DNA from: an uncultured Latescibacterota bacterium
GTDB taxonomy: Bacteria; Latescibacterota; UBA2968
Assembly: GCA_951812755.1 (NCBI GenBank)
Contig: OX638329.1
Span: 3,604,522 to 3,668,521 of the forward strand
Length of the DNA stretch: 64,000 bases
Direction: 5' to 3'
In this document: in pieces, positions 8,866 to 17,308 of the stretch
Layout of the letters: each line of letters opens with the position of its first letter
How positions within the stretch are numbered: the stretch's first letter is position 1
Made by a program: the position numbers and the translations under genes
The notes under the pieces: generated by a model
What the model saw: only the letters and a program-made list of their open reading frames with translations
Told to the model about the DNA's origin: nothing
The model's database searches: none

Positions 8866-9779
8866 TATTTTAACGCCTCGACAATTGTGTTTACATTTGA
8901 TCGCACCATACCGATGTACGTATCGGCTCCACTACCCGCGGGGCCCATCGCATCGGAATACAACGTGCCACCGATTGCGACATCCCATCCTCGCGCTTTG
9001 CACCCCTCGCGCACGGCATTGATCGAACGCTCGGGCACACTGCTTTCCACAAAAATGGCTTTCACCTGCTGTTTGACAATAAAATTCACGAGCAACGACA
9101 CATCGTTGACCCCGTATTCAGCCACAGTCGAAATACCCTGAAGCCCTCGCACTTCAATACCGTAAGCAAGACCAAAATACCCAAAGGCATCGTGTGCCGT
9201 AATCAGCACGCGCTGATCGCTGGGAATATGTGCAATCTGCGCTTTTGCCCAGGTATCGAGATCGAGCAATTGCTTGCGATACGCCTCGGCATTGGCGCGA
9301 AATACATCGGCACTTTCGGCGTCAATCTCACTCAGTGTCTGAACAACCAGGGGCAGAGTTTCTGCCCACATGCTGACATCAAACCAGATATGCGGATCGT
9401 GCTCCCCTTGCCCTGCAATCGGTTTCCGCAACCTATCTTTGGGAATATCTCGCGACACTGCAATTACCGTCTTGCTGCGCGCCATCTTTTCAAAAATACC
9501 CTCCAGCTTGCCTTCCAGAAAGAGACCATTGTAAAATATCACATCAGCTCGAGACAGTTTCTGCAAATCGCCCTGCGTCGCCTTGTAATAATGCGGATCA
9601 ATCCCAGGTCCCATCAGGGAAATCACCTCTGCGCGATCCCCAGCAACATGGCGCACCAAATCGCCAATCATCCCCGTCGTACACACTACCAGCTTTTTGC
9701 CTTGTTCAACCGGCGGCGTTTCGCCCCCACCACACGCACACAGCAACAAAACGCCAGCCATAATGAAAAATCGATACAT
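8865..9779 (-). CDS. Metal ABC transporter substrate-binding lipoprotein (TroA/ZnuA type)
   Basis: About 304 residues, a cluster A-I periplasmic metal receptor. The start at ATG 9777-9779 gives a signal peptide with lipobox (LLCAC) and a GGGGGG ribosome site about four bases upstream; the frame continues to 9857 without such features. Metal-ligand regions are visible: GPGIDPHYYK, DPHIWFDV, ITAHDAFGYFG and a C-terminal GTLYSDAMG. The metal (Mn, Zn or Fe) cannot be settled by sequence. First gene of the operon; the palindrome at 9849-9864 lies 70 bp upstream of the start. Confidence 0.92.
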   Translation of the reverse strand: MYRFFIMAGVLLLCACGGGETPPVEQGKKLVVCTTGMIGDLVRHVAGDRAEVISLMGPGIDPHYYKATQGDLQKLSRADVIFYNGLFLEGKLEGIFEKMARSKTVIAVSRDIPKDRLRKPIAGQGEHDPHIWFDVSMWAETLPLVVQTLSEIDAESADVFRANAEAYRKQLLDLDTWAKAQIAHIPSDQRVLITAHDAFGYFGLAYGIEVRGLQGISTVAEYGVNDVSLLVNFIVKQQVKAIFVESSVPERSINAVREGCKARGWDVAIGGTLYSDAMGPAGSGADTYIGMVRSNVNTIVEALK

Positions 9780-9848
9780 ACACCCCCCACAAAAATATCT
9801 GTTATTATCCATGCCTACAACAATCAGAATAATATCGCTAAAATAAAA

Positions 9849-9864
9849 TTTAGCCATGGCTAAA
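9849..9864. promoter_or_regulatory. Candidate DtxR/MntR operator
   Basis: The 16 bases TTTAGCCATGGCTAAA are a perfect palindrome 70 bp upstream of the metal-uptake operon. The TTTAG...CTAAA half-sites resemble operators of MntR/TroR/DtxR proteins. Binding by the mntR product at 4783-5460, or by the DtxR domains on the permeases, is inferred from position and shape. Confidence 0.65.
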
Positions 9865-9954
9865 CATATAAAAATCGGGAAATTCGGTCAAGAAAAGAAA
9901 AATCCCTCAATCCATAAATTGGGGATAATAACCAATGGATAGTTTTTTTTGTAC

Positions 9955-9983
9955 TTGAAAATAGTAAACATTTTGTTTATTTT
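9955..9983 (+). promoter_or_regulatory. Candidate higBA promoter with overlapping palindrome
   Basis: TTGAAA at 9955-9960 and TATTTT at 9978-9983 are 17 bases apart. An imperfect inverted repeat (AGTAAACA, 3-base spacer, TGTTTATT, 9963-9981) covers the spacer and -10, as expected for an autoregulatory HigA operator. The higB ATG starts only six bases after the -10, implying a leaderless or nearly leaderless mRNA. Confidence 0.45.
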
Positions 9984-9988
9984 TTTCT

Positions 9989-10270
9989 ATGATTCGATCT
10001 TTTGCCGACTCAGAAACCAGGCGATTCTACAGTACAGGAAAGTCGCGTCGTTATCCACCGGTTATTCATAAAAGAGTTGCGATGCGACTATTACAACTCA
10101 ACGCTACTACTCAATTAAATGATCTGCGTTTACCTCCATCGAACCGATTGGAAGCTTTGAGAGGTGATCGAGCAGGTCAATGGAGTATTCGCATCAACAA
10201 CCAATGGCGCGTGTGTTTTCGTTTTATAGATGGCGATGCGTTTGATGTTGAAATTGTCGATTATCATTAA
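9989..10270 (+). CDS. higB: HigB-type toxin (RelE superfamily)
   Basis: A 93-residue RelE/HigB-fold mRNA interferase; the family cleaves mRNA on the ribosome. The start MIRSFADSETRRFY, the middle segment LRLPPSNRLEALRGDRAGQWSIRI... and the end FRFIDGDAFDVEIVDYH match HigB ('plasmid maintenance killer') proteins. The toxin-first order with the antitoxin 15 bp downstream is typical of higBA. No Shine-Dalgarno sequence is visible before the ATG. Confidence 0.93.
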   Translation: MIRSFADSETRRFYSTGKSRRYPPVIHKRVAMRLLQLNATTQLNDLRLPPSNRLEALRGDRAGQWSIRINNQWRVCFRFIDGDAFDVEIVDYH

Positions 10271-10285
10271 CCAGGAAAAATATCA

Positions 10286-10582
10286 ATGATTGAGAATGGT
10301 TTACCTTCTATTCATCCCGGACAGTTTCTGCGTGAAATATTGGACGAGTTAAACATCTCTCAGGCACAATTGGCACGCACAATTGGCATTTCGCCGATGC
10401 GCGTGTCGCATGTCGTAAACGGCTCTCGTCCCGTGACTACTGAATTGGCCCTTTTATTTGGTCGAGCGCTCGGTCAATCGCCCCAATACTGGCTCAATTT
10501 GCAAATGACCCATGACCTGCAAACGACTGAGGCAGCAATGGCGAAGCAGTTAGAAACCGTTTCAGAACTGTCCGAAACATAA
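10286..10582 (+). CDS. higA: HigA-type antitoxin
   Basis: A 98-residue XRE-family protein. HPGQFLREILDELNISQ at the start and the helix-turn-helix QAQLARTIGISPMRVSHVVNG (split around residues 29-50) are characteristic of HigA; SPQYWLNLQ follows. It neutralises HigB and normally represses its own operon, probably at the palindrome upstream of higB. AGGAA about eight bases before the ATG serves as ribosome site. A terminator begins at its stop codon. Confidence 0.94.
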   Translation: MIENGLPSIHPGQFLREILDELNISQAQLARTIGISPMRVSHVVNGSRPVTTELALLFGRALGQSPQYWLNLQMTHDLQTTEAAMAKQLETVSELSET

Positions 10583-10610
10583 AAAAACACGCCCAAAGGA
10601 AGTGTTTTTT
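10582..10610. terminator. Bidirectional intrinsic terminator between higA and feo operon
   Basis: AAAAAACAC (10582-10590) pairs with GTGTTTTTT (10602-10610) around an 11-base loop. A-tract and T-tract on both sides let it act for higA rightward and the feo operon leftward. Confidence 0.75.
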
Positions 10611-10625
10611 ATAGACCTAAAATGT

Positions 10626-10648
10626 TCCCATTTAATATCTCAATGGGA
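10626..10648 (-). terminator. Possible additional terminator hairpin for feo operon
   Basis: TCCCATT (10626-10632) pairs with AATGGGA (10642-10648) over a 9-base loop, just after the last feo gene in the leftward direction. Only four T follow, so it would be weak alone. Confidence 0.35.
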
Positions 10649-10658
10649 TATTTTGAAA

Positions 10659-10817
10659 TTACTCAATCTCTATTAAATCCTCGCGTTTTTCGTCTTCGCA
10701 CGCACCACCGCAACCCGTACACGATGAAGCCCAAAAAGGTCTCACAACCTCACCAATAACGCGATAGGCACACCAGAGTGCTATAGCAATCACAATCCAA
10801 TTTTGCCAGTCGGTCAT
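10659..10817 (-). CDS. FeoB-associated Cys-rich membrane protein
   Basis: A 52-residue protein starting MTDWQNWIVIAIALWCAYRV, a single membrane helix, followed by a Cys cluster (SSCTGCGGAC) and an acidic tail. This matches the small FeoB-associated Cys-rich family that often follows feoB. The ATG at 10815-10817 is preferred over one 30 bases upstream because that one would overlap feoB and because GGGGG lies about eight bases before it. Its exact role in Fe(II) import is unknown. Confidence 0.85.
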   Translation of the reverse strand: MTDWQNWIVIAIALWCAYRVIGEVVRPFWASSCTGCGGACEDEKREDLIEIE

Positions 10818-10821
10818 ATCA

Positions 10822-13002
10822 TTACCCCCATCCGAGCGCCATTCCAAGGCGATACGTCACAAATGCGCCGATATAGGCAAGCACCGTCATATAAACAAAA
10901 GTCAGCACGGGCCACCGCCAGGCGCCCGTTTCGCGTTGAATAACCGCAAGCGTAGAAACGCACTGCGCGCACAGGGCAAAAAACACCATAATAGACAGTG
11001 CAACAGGGATATTGAACACCTTTCGTCCATCCGACCATGTCGCAGACCGAAGCGCGCCTCTAAGCGACGCCGACTCCTCATCCACCTCCCCCAGACTGTA
11101 AATCGTGCCCAAAACGGCGACAATCACTTCCCGCGCAGGGAAAGATGCCAGCGCCGCCATCCCAATGCGCCAATCCCATCCCAATGGCTCTACGACAGGT
11201 TCAATAGCATGCCCCATCCGCCCCAGAAAACTCTGCCGGAGCATCTCTCCAGCCTCTTTCGCGCGCAAGCCATCCAAAACCTCCTCCGGTGCCCCAACCA
11301 ACCGCTCTCGCTCCGACTCGTAATGCGCGGTAATCGTCTCAGACCGCGGGAAATACGCCAGTGCCCACATCACAATCGTTGCGGCGAGAATCAATGTGCC
11401 TGCTCTTTCGAGAAAATGCCGACCACTTTGATAAATACGCATCCCAACAGTGCCCACATCTGGAATTTTGTAAGACGGCAACTCGAGCAAAAAAGGCGTA
11501 GGTTGTCCTCTCAACAGCGTCTTCTTCAAAATCCACGCAACGGGAATAGCCACAAAAATCCCCACACAATACAGCGCGAAAAGCGTAAGTCCCTGCAACC
11601 CAATCCCACCCCAAACATTTTGATTGGGAATAAAAGCCCCAATAAAAATCGCGTACACGGGCAAACGCGCAGAGCAACTCATCAATGGCGCGACCAGCAT
11701 CGTGGCAATACGGTCTTTGGGATCATTGATCGTTCGCGTAGCCATTACGCCGGGAATCGCACAGGCAAAACTCGACAGAAGAGGGATAAAAGACTTGCCC
11801 GACAAACCGCACGGCGTTAACAGGCGATCCATCAACAGCGCTGCGCGAGCCATATAGCCACAATCTTCGAGTATGGCAATAAAAAGAAATAGGATGCAGA
11901 TCTGGGGTAAAAAAATGACCACGCCTCCCACCCCGGCAATCACCCCATCCACCACCATACTTTGCAGCGCACCCTCGGGAAGATAGCCCGACACCCATCC
12001 ACCGATCACCCCAAACAGCACGTCAATACTGTCCATTAAGGGTACGGCCCACGAAAAAATCGATTGAAAAACAAAGGCCATAATTACAGCAAAACTCAGG
12101 CTACCCCAGATCGGGTGTGTCAAAAACCGATCCAGTCGATCAGAACGGGTCACGCGAAGTGGTTCGGGATCGCGCAGCACATCATCGAGAACCTCATCGA
12201 TCCATCTATAACGCAATTCGATCTCCCGATTCGCCAGCGCATCATCCACATTAACCTGCGCTCGCAATGCGTGAAGATCAGCGGCAAAGTCATCGCCAAA
12301 GCGTTCCACAACATGGGATGCAAAGGCATTTTGATTGTCAACCAACACACGCAGGGTCAGACCCGTAGATACGCCTTCGTATTTTCGCGCCAACTGCTCG
12401 GCTTCTACCCACCAGGACTGTGGCAATACCGACTTGCGCGATGGGACCATGCCCTTTTCAACAACCCGAGAAAGCACTTCTTTCAACTCGTCAAGCCCTA
12501 CACGTTTATTCGCTTGTATGGGAATAACTGGAACACCCAAATGCTCGCTCAGAGCAGGCGCATCAATAACAATACCCCTGGCCTTGGCCACATCTAACAT
12601 ATTGAGGGCCACAACCAGGGGCAAATCAATTTCGAGAAGTTGAGATACGATGTATAAACTGCGCCTCAAATTGCTGGCGTCGAGAACCACGAGCACGGCC
12701 TGGATGGTGCTCTCGCTCTTCAACAACCCCATCATTACTTCAACAGCAATAAGTTCATCCGGAGACTTGGCTGAAAGACTGTATGTACCGGGCAAATCCA
12801 ACAGGTCAATCGCACCGATGTCGGGCAATGTCAATTGTCCAACCTTGCGCTCAACCGTAACGCCGGGGAAATTTCCCACGCGCTGCGAAAGCCCCGTCAG
12901 AGCATTAAAAAGCGTTGTCTTACCCGTATTGGGATTGCCAACCACAGCGACCGTGGCACGACCCACATAAGGTCGCTCTCGATCTGCTATATCCATTGCC
13001 AT
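10822..13002 (-). CDS. feoB: Ferrous iron transporter B
   Basis: A 726-residue inner-membrane Fe(II) importer with an N-terminal G domain: G1 GNPNTGKTT (about 22-30), G2 region GNFPGVTVERK, G3 DLPGTYS, G4 NMLD. The C-terminal half has the Nramp-like gate and core helices, including GLSGKSFIPLLSSFACAIPG and a second Cys-containing gate motif (SCSARLPVY). Length and order match full FeoB. Seven bases separate it from feoA, and the Cys-rich helper follows, so all four genes probably form one iron-regulated operon. Confidence 0.97.
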   Translation of the reverse strand: MAMDIADRERPYVGRATVAVVGNPNTGKTTLFNALTGLSQRVGNFPGVTVERKVGQLTLPDIGAIDLLDLPGTYSLSAKSPDELIAVEVMMGLLKSESTIQAVLVVLDASNLRRSLYIVSQLLEIDLPLVVALNMLDVAKARGIVIDAPALSEHLGVPVIPIQANKRVGLDELKEVLSRVVEKGMVPSRKSVLPQSWWVEAEQLARKYEGVSTGLTLRVLVDNQNAFASHVVERFGDDFAADLHALRAQVNVDDALANREIELRYRWIDEVLDDVLRDPEPLRVTRSDRLDRFLTHPIWGSLSFAVIMAFVFQSIFSWAVPLMDSIDVLFGVIGGWVSGYLPEGALQSMVVDGVIAGVGGVVIFLPQICILFLFIAILEDCGYMARAALLMDRLLTPCGLSGKSFIPLLSSFACAIPGVMATRTINDPKDRIATMLVAPLMSCSARLPVYAIFIGAFIPNQNVWGGIGLQGLTLFALYCVGIFVAIPVAWILKKTLLRGQPTPFLLELPSYKIPDVGTVGMRIYQSGRHFLERAGTLILAATIVMWALAYFPRSETITAHYESERERLVGAPEEVLDGLRAKEAGEMLRQSFLGRMGHAIEPVVEPLGWDWRIGMAALASFPAREVIVAVLGTIYSLGEVDEESASLRGALRSATWSDGRKVFNIPVALSIMVFFALCAQCVSTLAVIQRETGAWRWPVLTFVYMTVLAYIGAFVTYRLGMALGWG

Positions 13003-13009
13003 AATAAAA

Positions 13010-13252
13010 TCAGGCTGCTTTCATTCCTTTAATGCATGCAGCATCGGTTTTCCGCAAGCAAAATCTGCTACTACCCACCTGAATGACCACAGTGCTCCCA
13101 ACGCGCAACACGCGCACAGGGACACCTGGCATAGCACCTACCTCGCGCAGTCGGGCCGCCAGTTGATTGGCACCTGAAATGCCTTCAATAGTACCTTCAT
13201 CACCCCGGCCCCATATTGAAAGCGGTGTTGCAGCCTCCGTTGCATAAGCCAT
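13010..13252 (-). CDS. feoA: Ferrous iron transport protein A
   Basis: An 80-residue cytoplasmic SH3-like protein; NQLAARLREVGAMPGVPVRVLRVG and VVIQVGSSRFCLRK are the conserved FeoA segments. It supports FeoB activity. Its ATG at 13250-13252 overlaps the stop codon of the upstream regulator by one base (TAATG), indicating translational coupling. Confidence 0.93.
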   Translation of the reverse strand: MAYATEAATPLSIWGRGDEGTIEGISGANQLAARLREVGAMPGVPVRVLRVGSTVVIQVGSSRFCLRKTDAACIKGMKAA

Positions 13253-13776
13253 TATCGAGACTCCAAATTGAATAATTGATCAACATCCTGAACGGGCCAC
13301 TGCCACTCTTCATTCTGATCCAGCTTGCTCCAGAACTCAGCGAGAAATTGTCGCGCAGTGGGATCATCAGAGAGTAAAAAATACACAAAATGCAGCAATT
13401 GCCCACCAGTTTGCGCGCTTAAAAGATGCTCGACCTTGCACGCATCCACTTCAGCTTGATGCTCGTCGAGCTTGAGCACCTCGTTGAGAAATTTGCGAAC
13501 AACGGCGCGTTTGGCTAAAATAGAATCGACAATAAGACGGCCATCGTCGGATAATTTCAAAAATTTATTGTGATCTTCCAAGACCAGCCCGCGTGCCTTG
13601 AGGGCTTTGAGCGTCAGCGATGCACTGCCCCGGGTAATCTCCAGCGCACGTGCCACATCCGAAACCCGCGCATAGCCCAGATCACCCATCAACTCGTGAA
13701 TGGCGGTTAAATGATGGGCAACACTGTGAGAGATCTCGTTGCTCTCGTATTCTTTCCATACATCCGATGCCATCAT
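13252..13776 (-). CDS. DtxR family iron-dependent regulator of the feo operon
   Basis: A 174-residue DtxR protein with winged helix (VSDVARALEITRGSASLTLKALKARGL) and dimerisation/metal domain (KRAVVRKFLNEVLKLDEHQAEVDACKVEHLLS) but without the C-terminal SH3 domain of the MntR at 4783. As first gene of dtxR-feoA-feoB it probably represses Fe(II) uptake when iron is sufficient. The ATG at 13774-13776 is chosen because GAGGGGGG lies just upstream; the open frame continues to 13872 but crosses its own promoter. A second ATG follows immediately. Confidence 0.88.
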   Translation of the reverse strand: MMASDVWKEYESNEISHSVAHHLTAIHELMGDLGYARVSDVARALEITRGSASLTLKALKARGLVLEDHNKFLKLSDDGRLIVDSILAKRAVVRKFLNEVLKLDEHQAEVDACKVEHLLSAQTGGQLLHFVYFLLSDDPTARQFLAEFWSKLDQNEEWQWPVQDVDQLFNLESR

Positions 13777-13815
13777 ATGCCCCCCCTCGAACAGTGCGTT
13801 TAGCCGTTTAACCGA

Positions 13816-13833
13816 TGTTTTGCTAATAAAACA
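13816..13833. promoter_or_regulatory. Candidate operator for the feo-linked DtxR
   Basis: TGTTTT and AAAACA are 6-base inverted arms around GCTAAT, lying just downstream of the expected transcription start of the dtxR-feo operon. Autoregulation by the DtxR protein is inferred from position only; nearby GGTTAAACGGCTAAAC on the minus strand may contribute. Confidence 0.4.
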
Positions 13834-13842
13834 ACTGATAGA

Positions 13843-13872
13843 AACATAAACCAAATGTATGTGATCTGTCAA
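13843..13872 (-). promoter_or_regulatory. Candidate dtxR-feoAB promoter
   Basis: On the minus strand TTGACA (13872-13867) is followed after 18 bases by TATGTT (13848-13843). It lies about 70 bp before the regulator start and close to the oppositely oriented promoter at 13922. Confidence 0.55.
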
Positions 13873-13921
13873 GGGCTTTTTTTCGCATACTTACTATCCA
13901 CTATCCACTGCCTCTTCCCCC

Positions 13922-13950
13922 TTGACATCTGTTTTTTTTATGCTTATACC
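13922..13950 (+). promoter_or_regulatory. Candidate promoter of the UxaA-like gene
   Basis: TTGACA (13922-13927), 17-base T-rich spacer, TATACC (13945-13950). The start codon is 31 bases after the -10 and preceded by AAAGGA, a consistent arrangement. Confidence 0.65.
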
Positions 13951-13981
13951 TCTGAACCAACTTTATCAAAGGATACAACAT

Positions 13982-16681
13982 ATGACGCATTCCCATAAGT
14001 TTTCTGAAATCGGTCGCCTCCCCCTTCCGGGAGACAATGTCGGCATTGCCACCTGCAACCTCGACAAAGGCACGCAGATTAGCCATTCAGATCGCACCTT
14101 CGCGCTTCGGCACACCATCCTCGAAGGCCATCGCTTTGCCATTCAACCCATTGCACCTGGCGACCCCCTTCTATCGTGGGGGCTACCCTTTGGCATTGCA
14201 ACGCGCCCTATCTCTCCCGGAGATTATGCCTGCAACCCAGAGATCCTTGGCGCCCTCAAACTCCGCGATCTCGACTTTGAGCTTCCAGGCATGCCCAACT
14301 TTGAAGATCGCATTGTTCCACACCAGATCGATGCGACTACCTTTGAGGCGGGTGAGCAAGTCAAACGCTATGACCAGTACGGTACTTTTCAAGGGTACAG
14401 AAGATCGGGAGGCCGAGGCGCAGGTACGCGGAATAATATTGTCATTCTGGGAACATCCTCTCGCACAGCGAGTTATGCTAAACAGCTCGAAGCGAGATTA
14501 AAAGATCGCATACGAGATTATCACAACATCGATGGCATTGTCGCAGTAGCCCATACCGAAGGCGGCGGCACCGAAATCCCCAACAACAAAGACATCTTAT
14601 TGCGTACACTCGCTGGATTTACAATACATCCAAACGTCGGGGCGGTGCTCGCAATCGACTACGGCCACGAAGCCATCACCAATCAGCACCTTCGGGAATA
14701 TCTCGCGAAAAACAACTATCCCATCGATCACGTCCTGCACCACTTTCTCACGCTTGAGGGCAGCTTTGAATACGCGCTACAACAGGGCGAAAACATCATT
14801 GCCAAATGGCTGCCACAAGTCCAGGCGATGGCCCGCACACCCGAACCCTTATCGCACATCAAAATCGCGCTACAATGCGGCGGTTCAGATGCATTTTCGG
14901 GCATTTCCGGCAATCCATTGGCGTCGTGGGTAGCAAGAGAGATCATTCGCCACGGCGGCTCGGCTAACCTCGCCGAAACCGACGAGCTCATCGGCGCAGA
15001 ATCCTATGTCCTCCAAAATGTCTCGTCTTACGATGTTGCCCAATGTTTTCTCGACAAAGTCGAAGCCTATAAAACCCTCGCTGCCTGGCACGGCACAACA
15101 GCAGAAGGCAATCCTTCCGGGGGCAACAAATTTCGAGGCCTCTACAATATCGTTCTCAAATCAATTGGCGCAGCCATGAAACGCCATCCAGATGTCCGTC
15201 TCGATTCTGTCATTGATTACGCGGCACGGATGACCCATCCGGGATATTATTTCATGGACAGCCCTGGCAATGATCTCGAAAGCATCGCCGGGCAGGTAGC
15301 TTCGGGATGCAACATGATCTTTTTTGTCACGGGTAATGGCTCAATCACAAACTTCCCCTTTGTACCCACCATCAAAATTGTGACCACATCCGAACGCTAT
15401 CAGTTGCTCAGCAAAGATATGGATGTCAATGCGGGTGCGTATCTGGACGGCACCTCCATGGACGATCTCGGCAGCGATATGTTTGACCTGACCTGCAAAA
15501 TCGCCTCGGGAGAACGCAGCAAAGGAGAAAAGGCCGCACACGCACAAGTCTCGATATGGCGCACCTGGCGGCAGACCTCAACAGATCACCTATCCGATCT
15601 ACAGAACCGGCCAGAACCTCAGGGCGTCCCACTCGCTATTCAGACATTGGACGCTGACGAACACCGATTTCAAGCCATTCGCACCCAGGATGGATTTACA
15701 ACCGACCGTCTGGGCCTGATTCTGCCCACCAGCCTGTGTTCTGGACAAATCGCGCTGATGGCGGCAAAACGTCTCACAGAAAAGGGTCTGGGCCTTGACA
15801 AGGGCATCTCGCGCTTCGTCGCCCTCGCGCACACCGAAGGATGCGGTGTATCGGGAGAAGCCACCGAACGCCTCTACACGCGCACCATGCTCGGCTACCT
15901 CACCCACCCACTGGTACATACCTGTCTGTTGTTGGAACACGGCTGTGAAAAGACCCACAACGACTATATTCGGCACGCATTGGACGACAAGGGAATCAGC
16001 CCCGATGCATTTGGATGGGCCAGCGTACAACTCGACGGCGGTATTGAGGCTGTTTTGGACAAGGTCGAAGCCTATTTTCTCGACCAGTTCGCACAGACTC
16101 TTCCTCCCGAAATCACTCCTGCCAGCCTGTCCGCGCTCCGCATCGGGCTTCACGCTTCCGGTTCTATTTCCGATATTGCCGCGCAATCGCTCGCTATTTT
16201 ATCCCAAACCTTAATCGGTACAGGTGCCACGCTCATTGTACCCGACAATGCGAGTTTTTTGTCTCATCCCATCTACCAATCCGAAGTTCTGGGCAGCACA
16301 CCACCTGCACCCACTCTTGCACACGGGCAAGATCCCGCCCAACCTGGCTATCACATCATGGACAGCCAGACCGACCACTGGGTCGAAACCCTCACGGGAT
16401 TGGGCGGCACAGGCGTCCACCTCATCGTCGCCTACTCGGGCGATCATCCCTTGCAGGGGCATCCCTTGACCCCCATGCTTCAAACAACGGCCGAAGAAAG
16501 TGTCGCCCATTCCTACGGCGATGACTTTGACCTCATCTTCAATACCGATCCCAAACACAATGCCGACACCCTCTTGCGCCAGATCATCGCCGTCGCCTCT
16601 CGGCAATACACGCCCAAAACACCACTAACGGGCAACACAGACTTCCAATTTACCCGAGGGCTTTTGGGTGTTTCGATGTGA
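13982..16681 (+). CDS. UxaA-family sugar-acid dehydratase with tandem catalytic units
   Basis: An 899-residue protein, nearly twice the ~500 of altronate/galactarate dehydratases. An N-terminal SAF-like domain (about 10-85) is followed by a full UxaA unit starting GYRRSGGRGAGTRN (138-151) with AHTEGGG, KIALQCGGSDAFSG, GNKFRGL and PGYYFMDSPGND, then a second, diverged unit from about 568 (DRLGLILPTSLCSGQIA, AHTEGCGVSGEA, PGYHIMDSQTD). Family members dehydrate sugar acids such as altronate or galactarate with a metal. The second unit may be structural or a separate active site. Start at ATG 13982 with AAAGGA upstream. Substrate is not determined. Confidence 0.8.
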   Translation: MTHSHKFSEIGRLPLPGDNVGIATCNLDKGTQISHSDRTFALRHTILEGHRFAIQPIAPGDPLLSWGLPFGIATRPISPGDYACNPEILGALKLRDLDFELPGMPNFEDRIVPHQIDATTFEAGEQVKRYDQYGTFQGYRRSGGRGAGTRNNIVILGTSSRTASYAKQLEARLKDRIRDYHNIDGIVAVAHTEGGGTEIPNNKDILLRTLAGFTIHPNVGAVLAIDYGHEAITNQHLREYLAKNNYPIDHVLHHFLTLEGSFEYALQQGENIIAKWLPQVQAMARTPEPLSHIKIALQCGGSDAFSGISGNPLASWVAREIIRHGGSANLAETDELIGAESYVLQNVSSYDVAQCFLDKVEAYKTLAAWHGTTAEGNPSGGNKFRGLYNIVLKSIGAAMKRHPDVRLDSVIDYAARMTHPGYYFMDSPGNDLESIAGQVASGCNMIFFVTGNGSITNFPFVPTIKIVTTSERYQLLSKDMDVNAGAYLDGTSMDDLGSDMFDLTCKIASGERSKGEKAAHAQVSIWRTWRQTSTDHLSDLQNRPEPQGVPLAIQTLDADEHRFQAIRTQDGFTTDRLGLILPTSLCSGQIALMAAKRLTEKGLGLDKGISRFVALAHTEGCGVSGEATERLYTRTMLGYLTHPLVHTCLLLEHGCEKTHNDYIRHALDDKGISPDAFGWASVQLDGGIEAVLDKVEAYFLDQFAQTLPPEITPASLSALRIGLHASGSISDIAAQSLAILSQTLIGTGATLIVPDNASFLSHPIYQSEVLGSTPPAPTLAHGQDPAQPGYHIMDSQTDHWVETLTGLGGTGVHLIVAYSGDHPLQGHPLTPMLQTTAEESVAHSYGDDFDLIFNTDPKHNADTLLRQIIAVASRQYTPKTPLTGNTDFQFTRGLLGVSM

Positions 16682-16708
16682 TCAAAGCAAAGAGAATTTT
16701 TTGCTCTA

Positions 16709-16737
16709 TTGCGTCCAGTAAGGCATAGCTATATATT
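16709..16737 (+). promoter_or_regulatory. Candidate promoter of DUF4258/YgiT module
   Basis: TTGCGT (16709-16714), 17-base spacer, TATATT (16732-16737), ten bases before the ATG, leaving a leader of only a few bases. The layout is very like the brnTA promoter at 20604. Confidence 0.5.
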
Positions 16738-16747
16738 GTAAAACGAG

Positions 16748-17056
16748 ATGAAAACACTCAATCAGATCCAGAGTCAATTGTCTGTCGGCGAATTTAACTT
16801 CAGCCTCCACGCTCTCAAACGTGTTGTTGAACGAAACATCAGTGAAATCGAAATCAAACAAGTTGGAATGAATGCGAACATCATTGAGGAATACCCGGAA
16901 GACAAATATTCTCCGAGTTGCTTGTTGTTGGGTTTCACACAAGCAGGACGCCCTCTACATATCCAAGTTTCGCTTGCGGACACGGATTTCGTGAAAATTA
17001 TTACTCTATATGAGCCGAATGCAGAAGAATGGATCAATTACACTCAACGGAGGTGA
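16748..17056 (+). CDS. DUF4258-family putative toxin
   Basis: A 102-residue protein: FSLHALKRVVERNIS, IIEEYPEDKYSPSCLLLGF, GRPLHIQVSL and FVKIITLYEP are the conserved strands of DUF4258 proteins, small RelE-like folds that pair with YgiT-type zinc-finger proteins. By analogy with MqsR/MqsA the product would be a toxin. Its stop codon lies two bases before the partner's ATG. Toxicity is inferred from pairing only. Confidence 0.75.
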   Translation: MKTLNQIQSQLSVGEFNFSLHALKRVVERNISEIEIKQVGMNANIIEEYPEDKYSPSCLLLGFTQAGRPLHIQVSLADTDFVKIITLYEPNAEEWINYTQRR

Positions 17057-17058
17057 GC

Positions 17059-17289
17059 ATGTTCACATGTTCGATTTGTGGTGCTGAAGAAAGCCGTGAG
17101 GAGTTAGTAGAAGAGGTCTTTCAGATTGATGGGAAATATGTGCTAATAGATCGCATTCCTGCAACGGTATGTAATCGTTGCGGTGAAGAGACATTCAGCC
17201 GCGAAACCGCAGAAAAGATTCGCCTAATGGTCCATGGACAGGCAAAACCGAAAAAGTCCATCTCCTTGAAGGTATTTGAGTTCGCTTAA
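17059..17289 (+). CDS. YgiT-type zinc finger protein, probable antitoxin
   Basis: A 76-residue protein with two CxxC pairs (CSICG near the start, CNRCGEE at about 38-44) forming the MqsA-like N-terminal zinc finger, and an EKIRLMVHG segment after it. It lacks the C-terminal HTH of full MqsA. The ATG at 17059 has GGAGG seven bases upstream; a start 30 bases earlier would lie inside the toxin gene. Likely partner of the DUF4258 protein. Confidence 0.78.
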   Translation: MFTCSICGAEESREELVEEVFQIDGKYVLIDRIPATVCNRCGEETFSRETAEKIRLMVHGQAKPKKSISLKVFEFA

Positions 17290-17308
17290 AAAAGGTATAG
17301 AGACGACA

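Noticed and set aside
10936-11820. Long plus-strand open frame opposite feoB
   Set aside because: It is antisense to a clear feoB, has a basic low-complexity translation and no family features.
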